From: Actinospineispora acaciae DSM 45401
GTDB lineage: Bacteria; Actinomycetota; Actinomycetes; Mycobacteriales; Pseudonocardiaceae
DNA length: 64,000 nt
Assembly (NCBI RefSeq): GCF_000620785.1
Contig: NZ_JIAI01000001.1
Location: 868,001 to 932,000 of the forward strand
Reading direction: 5' to 3'
In this document: positions 58,957-64,000 of the stretch, piece after piece
Layout of the letters: every line of letters starts with the position of its first letter
Numbering within the stretch: position 1 is the stretch's first letter
Translations under genes and position numbers: made by a program
Notes under the pieces: model-generated
Seen by the model: only the letters and a program-made list of their open reading frames with translations
Database searches by the model: none
What the model was told of the DNA's origin: nothing

Positions 58957-60159
58957 TCAGAAGAGCTGCGGGACGCCGATCAGGCCCACGCCGACCAGCG
59001 TGGTCACCGTCATCGAGAACACGCTGCCGATGAACGGGTGGAAGTCGGACGGCAGCCGGGAGATCACCGCCTGGGCCAGCGGCGGCCCGAGCAGCGCCCC
59101 GATCAGCGCGGCGGCCACGATCACCGCCCAGCCGCCGCCGTGCACCAGCACCGCCGCCGGCGCCAGCGACACCACCGGCACGAAGGTCGGGTACCAGCCG
59201 TGGCGCCGCCAGCGGTCGGCGTGCCACCACACGCCCAGCACGGCGGTGAGCAGCTGCGCGGTGAGCATCTGCGGCACCAGGTTCGAGGCGTAGCCGGGCA
59301 GGCCGGGATTGAGCGCCCAGGCCAGCACCAGCCCGGCGAGCATGCCCAGCGACGCCCACTCGTTGCCGAAGAACTGCGCCTCGGTGAAGTCCGCCAGCAC
59401 CCGCCGCGGCAGCCAGGACGATCCCGGCACCGGGGCCGGTGCCGGAGCCGGTGTCGGGGCCTCGGGTTCCGGCTCCGGCGGCTCCGACCCTGCCGCCGGC
59501 AGCCGCATCCACGGCAGCCACCTGCACAGCAGGAACGCGATCAGCGCGCTGGACCACATGCCCGTGACGTTGCCGACCACGTTGGGCAGCCCCAGCGGCC
59601 GGCACACCAGGTCGACGGCGGCCAGCGCGAGCGGCGTGGTCAGCAGCGCGCCGAGCACCCCGCCGGTCAGCGCGACCCGCCAGCCGGCGCCGTAGACGAG
59701 CACGATCGCGGGCGGCACCGACACGAACGGCACGAACGTCGGCTGCCACGCCTCCCCTCGCGTCCACCCCCACAGCGCGTGCGAGAGCAGCAGCCCGACC
59801 GTGGCGGCGGTCAGCACCCAGGGCAGCAGCCCGGTTCCGTAGCTGATGTCGAACCCGCGCAGCCGGTGCCGCGCCCTGGCCAGCCGGTGCGCGACCACCG
59901 CCATGATCACCAGGCCGATCCCGGCCGGGATGGTGGCGTAGAACTGCGCCTCGGTGAGGTCGCCGAGCAGCTTGCCGAACCAGGTCTCCGGGTCGAGCCA
60001 GGCCGAGGTGACCGCGTGCCCTGCCAGCGGTCCCTGCAGCGCGATCAGGCCGGCGCCCAGGCCCGTCACCACCGCCACGCTCCCCAACATGGCCGGAATC
60101 AGGCGCCACCGGGCGGTGGACGTCCTCGAGGCCTCGTGCTGCTCGGTGGTGGCCGGCAT
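58957..60159 (-). CDS. Internally duplicated membrane protein of unknown function
   Basis: The 400-residue protein has about ten membrane segments in two related halves. Matching blocks are LTEAQFYATIPAGIGLVIMA and FTEAQFFGNEWASLGMLAGL, and later WQPTFVPFVSVPPAIVLVYG and WYPTFVPVVSLAPAAVLVHG. The halves are joined by a Pro/Ala/Glu-rich linker near 225-245. No family was recognised. As first gene of the amidase/amidohydrolase operon, divergent from a LacI regulator, it is a candidate transporter for their substrate. Confidence 0.7.
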   Translation of the reverse strand: MPATTEQHEASRTSTARWRLIPAMLGSVAVVTGLGAGLIALQGPLAGHAVTSAWLDPETWFGKLLGDLTEAQFYATIPAGIGLVIMAVVAHRLARARHRLRGFDISYGTGLLPWVLTAATVGLLLSHALWGWTRGEAWQPTFVPFVSVPPAIVLVYGAGWRVALTGGVLGALLTTPLALAAVDLVCRPLGLPNVVGNVTGMWSSALIAFLLCRWLPWMRLPAAGSEPPEPEPEAPTPAPAPAPVPGSSWLPRRVLADFTEAQFFGNEWASLGMLAGLVLAWALNPGLPGYASNLVPQMLTAQLLTAVLGVWWHADRWRRHGWYPTFVPVVSLAPAAVLVHGGGWAVIVAAALIGALLGPPLAQAVISRLPSDFHPFIGSVFSMTVTTLVGVGLIGVPQLF

Positions 60160-60224
60160 TGCTCACCCGCTCTCGACTGGGGATCTTCGTTGGTCGACCC
60201 ACGCCTCGTGCGCAATTTGGCTAT

Positions 60225-60277
60225 AACGTTTGGGTGATTGAAACCGCACAACCGTCGCGGTGTCAAGGAACCGTTTC
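60225..60277. promoter_or_regulatory. Candidate LacI-family operator sites
   Basis: Two short dyads with the central CG usual for LacI sites, AACGTT at 60225-60230 and GAACCGTTTC at 60268-60277 (8 of 10 pair), lie in the divergent spacer upstream of the LacI gene. Weak evidence. Confidence 0.35.
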
Positions 60278-60298
60278 GGACCGTGCGAGGATGGCCGG

Positions 60299-61336
60299 GT
60301 GAACGGGGGTCAGTACGAGGCCGGGGCACGCGGTCCCACCTTGGCAAACGTCGCCAAGATCACCGGCTATCACGTGTCCACGGTGTCCCGCGTCCTCAAC
60401 GGCTCCACGGTCGCCGGCGTGCGGGCCGCCTCCCCCGCCGCGGCGGAGCGGATCCGCGAGGTCGCCCGCGAGCTGGGCTACCGGCCCAACGCGGCGGCCA
60501 TCGCGCTGCGCCGGCGCCGCACCCGGCTGCTGGGCGTGGTGATGGCGCGGATGGCGGACCCGGTGCTGGCCACCATCTACGAGGGCATCGAGCAGGCGGC
60601 CAGGCAGCGCGGCTTCCATCCGCTGGCGGTGAACTCCTGGGAGGACCCGGACACCCGGCGGGAGTGCATCGAGGCGCTGATGGATCACGGCGTGGACGCG
60701 GTGATCCTCGGCGACTCCACCGTCGACGGCGCCGGGCTCGACCTGCTGGCCACCCGCAAGCTGCCGTTCGTCCTGGTCAACCGCGGCGTCGAGGGACACC
60801 CCTCGGTGACCTGTGACGATCACGCCGGTGGTCGGATGGCCGCCGAGCACCTGCTCGACCTCGGCCACCGGCGGGTCGGCGTGCTGGCCGGGCTCCCCCT
60901 CGCCGGCAACGCGATCGGCCGGACCGAGGGCTTCCTGGACGCCTTCCGGGCCGCCGGCCACCCGGTCCCGGCCGAGCGCGTGGTGCGCAGCACGTTCGAC
61001 ATTGCCGGCGGGCGGATGGGCGCCGAACGGCTGCTGCGCGCGGACCCGGCGCCGACGGCGATCTTCGCGGTCAGCGACTCCGCCGCGCTCGGCGTGCTCG
61101 GCTGCCTACGCGATCACGCCATCACGCCGGGAGCGGGCGTGTCAGTGGTCGGCTTCAACGACGTGCCGATGGCCGCCGAGCTGACCATCCCGCTGACCAG
61201 CGTCCGGTCGCCGTTGCGCCGGATCGGCGAGGAGAGCGTCAACCAGCTGATGCGGCTGATGTCCGGCCAACCGGCGCAGACGCTCCGGCTCACGCCCGAG
61301 CTGATGGCCAGAAAGACCACCGCACCCAGAGCCTGA
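60299..61336 (+). CDS. LacI family transcriptional regulator
   Basis: The 345-residue protein has the LacI HTH at about 15-65 (TLANVAKITGYHVSTVSRVL, then hinge RVAREL-type ELGYRPNAAAIALRRRRTRL) and a periplasmic-binding-like effector domain (DHGVDAVILGDSTVDG, DDHAGGRMAAEHLLDLGHRR). GTG at 60299 is chosen. It is divergent from the duplicated membrane protein/amidase operon, its likely target. Confidence 0.88.
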   Translation: MNGGQYEAGARGPTLANVAKITGYHVSTVSRVLNGSTVAGVRAASPAAAERIREVARELGYRPNAAAIALRRRRTRLLGVVMARMADPVLATIYEGIEQAARQRGFHPLAVNSWEDPDTRRECIEALMDHGVDAVILGDSTVDGAGLDLLATRKLPFVLVNRGVEGHPSVTCDDHAGGRMAAEHLLDLGHRRVGVLAGLPLAGNAIGRTEGFLDAFRAAGHPVPAERVVRSTFDIAGGRMGAERLLRADPAPTAIFAVSDSAALGVLGCLRDHAITPGAGVSVVGFNDVPMAAELTIPLTSVRSPLRRIGEESVNQLMRLMSGQPAQTLRLTPELMARKTTAPRA

Positions 61337-61348
61337 CCCATGTCAGGC
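61331..61348. terminator. Short hairpin between convergent LacI and NUDIX genes
   Basis: GCCTGAC-CCAT-GTCAGGC is a perfect 7-bp stem with a four-base loop. It includes the stop codons of both convergent genes and may act in both directions. Confidence 0.5.
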
Positions 61349-61795
61349 GCGGCCCTGCTCGCACAGCGCGGTCGCGCCCATCTCACAGGCCCAGACCGCC
61401 GCCTCGATCCGGTCCGCGAGCAACGGCGTGACCTTGGCGCGGGCCTCGTCGAGGGTGTGGAACGAGGCCGAGAGGATCTCCTCGTTGGGCACCGCCATGC
61501 CGGTGACCTCGGCGTCCGTGAGCATCCCGCCGTCGAAGACGAACCGCATGCCCTCCGGCCGGGAGTCCTCTGCCCGGACGTGGTCGACCACGAGCAACCG
61601 CCCCGGCGGGCGCTCCAGACCCAGCTCCTCGCGCAGCTCACGCGCGGCCGCCGCCCACGGCGCCTCGTCGGCCTCGACGGCGCCGCCGGGGATCTCCCAG
61701 TTCGGCTTGTAGGACGGCTCCACCAGCAACACCCGGCCAGCGCGGTCCCGGAACAGCAGCCCGGCGCCCATCTGCTTGCGGGCCAGCCCGTCCAC
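61343..61795 (-). CDS. NUDIX hydrolase
   Basis: The 150-residue protein has the Nudix box G-GAVEADEAPWAAAARELR-EELGL at about 37-60, with the catalytic REL.EE glutamates present. GTG at 61795 is 8 bp after the oxygenase stop, so the two genes form an operon. The nucleoside-diphosphate substrate is unknown. Confidence 0.87.
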   Translation of the reverse strand: MDGLARKQMGAGLLFRDRAGRVLLVEPSYKPNWEIPGGAVEADEAPWAAAARELREELGLERPPGRLLVVDHVRAEDSRPEGMRFVFDGGMLTDAEVTGMAVPNEEILSASFHTLDEARAKVTPLLADRIEAAVWACEMGATALCEQGRA

Positions 61796-61802
61796 CTCGG
61801 CG

Positions 61803-62678
61803 CTAGTTCGAGCCGCCGAGAAGCCGGCGTCGCAGCCCGGCCGGCCACCTGTGGACCGGCACGACGGCGGCCAGCGTCTCCCGGACCACCCGCTTGGCCT
61901 CGTACATCATCAGCATCGGCCCTCGGTAGTTCCGCCACAGCGTCCGGCGGCGCGAGTAGTGGTTCTCGAAGTCGGTGACGACGAACCCGGTGTGCCGCAG
62001 GTTCAGCGCGATCGTGATCCGCTTCTCGTTCCCCTGGTACGCCGTGACGTAGTGCGGCAGCGTCGCCGGGAACACCACCATCTTCCCGGGCAGCGGCTCG
62101 ACCCGCAGGTCCTCTGCCTCCCGCGCCGGCGCGCAGGTCTGTCCGGACGTCTCCGGCGCCCGCCGGGAGATCGGCCTCGGCGTGCCGCTCATGTCCAGGA
62201 AGTGGGTGAACCCGCTGCTGATGGCGTCGGGGCTCTGCCCGCAGTCGACGTAGTACACGGCGGCCCACATGTTGACCCCACCGCCGTGCACGTGGGCCGC
62301 GACGTCGTCGCCGAGCTGGTTGACGTTCGCCCAGGCCTCGATGTCCCAGCCGTCGAGCAGCTCCTCCTCGGGGTCGACGACCGTCTCGCGGACCACCGAC
62401 CGCAGCATCGCGCGCATCCGGTCGAGCAGCTCGTCGATCGCCGGGTCGCCCCACAGCTGCAGGTCGCGCTCGGACTGCCAGCCGCCGCAGTTGGACTTCT
62501 TCAGCCCGGGCGTGACCGCCATCTTGTCCAGCACCACCTGCCGCAGCCGCGCGTTCAGCTCCGCGTGGTCCTCCCAGACGTGGCTGAACACGGGGCTGGT
62601 GCCGATCCGGGACCGGCTCAGGCGCAGGCCCGGCTCGGAGGAAGTGAGGTCGTCGATGCTCACCGCGAGGATCCCCAT
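61803..62678 (-). CDS. Putative 2-oxoglutarate-Fe(II) oxygenase
   Basis: The 291-residue protein has the pattern of the TIGR02466-type putative 2OG oxygenases: AWANVNQLGDDVAAHVHGGG near residue 115 with the iron-binding His region, WAAVYYVDCGQSPDAISSGF, and GKMVVFPATLPHYVTAYQGN near 205 with the distal His, then RITIALNLR. Substrate unknown; ring or side-chain hydroxylation is possible. It is cotranscribed with the NUDIX gene. Confidence 0.75.
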   Translation of the reverse strand: MGILAVSIDDLTSSEPGLRLSRSRIGTSPVFSHVWEDHAELNARLRQVVLDKMAVTPGLKKSNCGGWQSERDLQLWGDPAIDELLDRMRAMLRSVVRETVVDPEEELLDGWDIEAWANVNQLGDDVAAHVHGGGVNMWAAVYYVDCGQSPDAISSGFTHFLDMSGTPRPISRRAPETSGQTCAPAREAEDLRVEPLPGKMVVFPATLPHYVTAYQGNEKRITIALNLRHTGFVVTDFENHYSRRRTLWRNYRGPMLMMYEAKRVVRETLAAVVPVHRWPAGLRRRLLGGSN

Positions 62679-62694
62679 CTCGTCGAGCCGGGAT

Positions 62695-62736
62695 CCCGGC
62701 CGGTTGGTGTTATATCTTTACACCGCCCCGGCCGGG
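62695..62736. terminator. Nested palindrome between the MHS transporter and the oxygenase gene
   Basis: Outer arms CCCGGCCGG (62695-62703) and CCGGCCGGG (62728-62736), and inner arms GGTGT (62706-62710) and ACACC (62720-62724), enclose TATATCTTT. It lies 13 bp after the transporter stop and may be its terminator, or an operator for the oxygenase gene. Confidence 0.5.
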
Positions 62737-62749
62737 GCTCGTCACCGGG

Positions 62750-64000
62750 CTACCTCGTGCTGGCCAGCGTGTCCGAGGTCAGGTCCACGTCCTTCGTCTC
62801 CGGCCCGCGCAGGGCGCCGACCAGCAGCAACAGGCCGCCGATCACGTAGACCACCGCCGTGGTGTACCGCTGTGGCATGAACTCCGCGAGCAGGCCCTCG
62901 TAGAACGCGTAGAACGAGGCGACGATCAACGCCATGCTGTAGCCGACGCCGTACCCGGTAGCCCGCAGGTCGGTGCGGAACCGTTCGGACAGGTACGAGG
63001 CGGTGCTGCCGAAACAGCAGATCGCGGACAGGAACAGCCCGGCCGTGAGCAGCACCCGGCCCACGAACGAGGTGGTCAGGTTGGACACCAGCACGCAGTA
63101 GAACGCCGGCGCCACGGTGGCCGCCACGATCCCGCACAGGGACAGGAACCGGCGCCGGCCGATCCGCTGGCTCAGCGCGCCGCACAGCGGGTACGCGGCG
63201 ATCAGCACCACTTCGGCGATCACCAGCACCGCGGTGGCGCTCTCCGGCGTGATGTCGTCCAGTGCGCGCAGCGCGACGGGGTACGACGCCGAGGTGGCGT
63301 TGCCGCACAGCCAGGCCCCGGACATCAGGATGAGCACCTGGCGCAGGCTGCGCGCGGAGTCGCCGCGCAGCAGCTGCGCCAGCGGGCTCGGGCCCTTGCG
63401 CGCGCCGCGCTCGCGCCAGGCCGGGGACTCGTCCACGGTCCGCTGGTAGTAGTAGGCGAACGCGAACGTGACGATCGCGCCGATCAGCACCGGGATGCGC
63501 CAGCCCCACTGCTGGTAGGCGCCCTGCTCGGACAGCCGCGAGTTCAGCGCCTGCACCGAGAACGTGACCGCCGAGACCGTGCAGAACGCGATCGGGAAGC
63601 CCATCGTGATCAGGCCCCCGTACAGCCCGCGCTTGGGTTTCGGGCTGCTCTCCATGGCCAGCGGCACCGCCCCGGTGTACTGGCCGCCCAGGAACACGCC
63701 GGTCACCAGGCGCAGCAGGATCAGCCCGATCATGGCGCCGATGCCGAGCAGCTGGTAGCCGGGCATCAGCGCGAGCGCCAGCGTGCCGACGCCGCTGCCG
63801 TACATCGCGATCAGGGTGGCCCGGCGCCGGCCCAGCGAGTCGGCGATCGAGCCGAAGATCACCGCGCCGAGCGGGCGGCCGAGCAGGGTGGCCGCGAAGA
63901 CCATGCCGTTGAGCAGCGCGACGGTGCCCGGGGACAGCGACGAGGAGGGCATGAAGTACGACAGCGCCGGCCCGACCGCGACGACCGGCAGGTAGATGTC
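62750..64000 (-). CDS. MHS-type major facilitator transporter, partial
   Basis: The open frame continues from 62750 to the window edge, including the 16 codons beyond an internal ATG at 63952 (reading DIYLPVVAVGPALSYF), so the N-terminus lies outside. About 12 segments' worth of MHS sequence is present: RPLGAVIFGSIADSLGRRRAT, FLGGQYTGAVPLAMESSPKP, WGWRIPVLIGAI, and ALSQRIGRRRFLSL. The last residues overlap nothing. It imports an organic acid or osmolyte by family. Confidence 0.87.
   Translation of the reverse strand, partial: DIYLPVVAVGPALSYFMPSSSLSPGTVALLNGMVFAATLLGRPLGAVIFGSIADSLGRRRATLIAMYGSGVGTLALALMPGYQLLGIGAMIGLILLRLVTGVFLGGQYTGAVPLAMESSPKPKRGLYGGLITMGFPIAFCTVSAVTFSVQALNSRLSEQGAYQQWGWRIPVLIGAIVTFAFAYYYQRTVDESPAWRERGARKGPSPLAQLLRGDSARSLRQVLILMSGAWLCGNATSASYPVALRALDDITPESATAVLVIAEVVLIAAYPLCGALSQRIGRRRFLSLCGIVAATVAPAFYCVLVSNLTTSFVGRVLLTAGLFLSAICCFGSTASYLSERFRTDLRATGYGVGYSMALIVASFYAFYEGLLAEFMPQRYTTAVVYVIGGLLLLVGALRGPETKDVDLTSDTLASTR

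Noticed and set aside
1..64000. tRNA, rRNA, CRISPR array, insertion sequence or prophage
   Set aside because: No cloverleaf, rRNA core, regularly spaced repeat, transposase, integrase or phage structural gene was seen by reading both strands; a tRNA scan would settle the tRNA point.

Overview
This 64 kb window is from a high-GC actinomycete, probably of the Pseudonocardiales (Pseudonocardia or Amycolatopsis type); that assignment is inference. Supporting genes are an Lsr2 nucleoid protein, a mycothiol-dependent-nitroreductase homologue, an F420/PPOX-type enzyme, a SigJ-type sigma factor, a DUF222/13E12-type HNH protein with a LexA (SOS) box, and frequent GTG starts with 1-4 nt gene overlaps. 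No rRNA, tRNA, CRISPR array, phage or insertion sequence was seen. The window is almost entirely small-molecule catabolism: transporter, enzyme and regulator cassettes packed side by side.

Layout. 1-0.25 kb: partial DUF222 protein. 0.5-4.5 kb: 2-aminomuconate/2-hydroxymuconate semialdehyde dehydrogenase, AraC regulator, NmrA-like reductase, DsbA-like protein. 4.4-8.5 kb: symporter, DUF3311 and M20 amidohydrolase operon, divergent from a double-Lrp regulator. 8.5-12.3 kb: OFA-type transporter and gamma-glutamyltransferase, divergent from a FadR-type regulator. 12.3-15 kb: membrane-tethered PstS-like protein, RidA and 3-hydroxyanthranilate dioxygenase. 15-18 kb: SigJ operon with a matching SigJ-type promoter, then lsr2. 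18.7-19.5 kb: PrmC-like methyltransferase. 19.5-36.8 kb: the selenoprotein island described below. 37-44 kb: class V aminotransferase, HAD hydrolase, EamA transporter, class II aldolase and two PucR/GAF-type regulators. 44.3-47.7 kb: amino acid permease, two SDRs and a second selenoprotein. 47.7-53.9 kb: PucR, NCS1 permease, cytosine-deaminase-like, polysaccharide-deacetylase-like and ureohydrolase cassette. 54-55.6 kb: reductase and TetR pair. 55.6-61.3 kb: SnoaL-like protein, YtcJ amidohydrolase, amidase, duplicated membrane protein and LacI. 61.3-64 kb: NUDIX, 2OG-Fe(II) oxygenase and a partial MHS transporter.

The main discovery is two genes that are each split by one in-frame TGA best read as selenocysteine. 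(1) 30047..31714 (-) is a 555-residue UGSC-family protein with TGA as codon 97 in a U-S-G-C motif. (2) 47182..47742 (+) is a 186-residue carboxymuconolactone-decarboxylase/AhpD-like protein in which the second Cys of the CPFC motif is TGA (C70-P-F-U73). Each TGA is followed at once by a hairpin whose apical loop carries GU at nucleotides 22-23 counted from the U of UGA, close to the E. coli fdhF SECIS geometry. A conventional gene caller would report four truncated ORFs.

The UGSC gene heads an eight-gene minus-strand run: UGSC, CUT1-type ABC importer (binding protein, two permeases, ATPase), thioredoxin-reductase-like flavoprotein, ThDP enzyme, MmgE/PrpD. A second ABC importer plus an aberrant SDR is transcribed divergently. 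A GntR/FCD regulator and an MHS transporter flank the run. Four 17-bp AT-rich palindromic sites (consensus about GTCTATAGAATATAGAC) lie before the transporter, before the ThDP gene, in the UGSC/second-importer divergent region, and beside the GntR gene. Together they suggest one co-regulated, selenium-dependent uptake and degradation system of unknown substrate.
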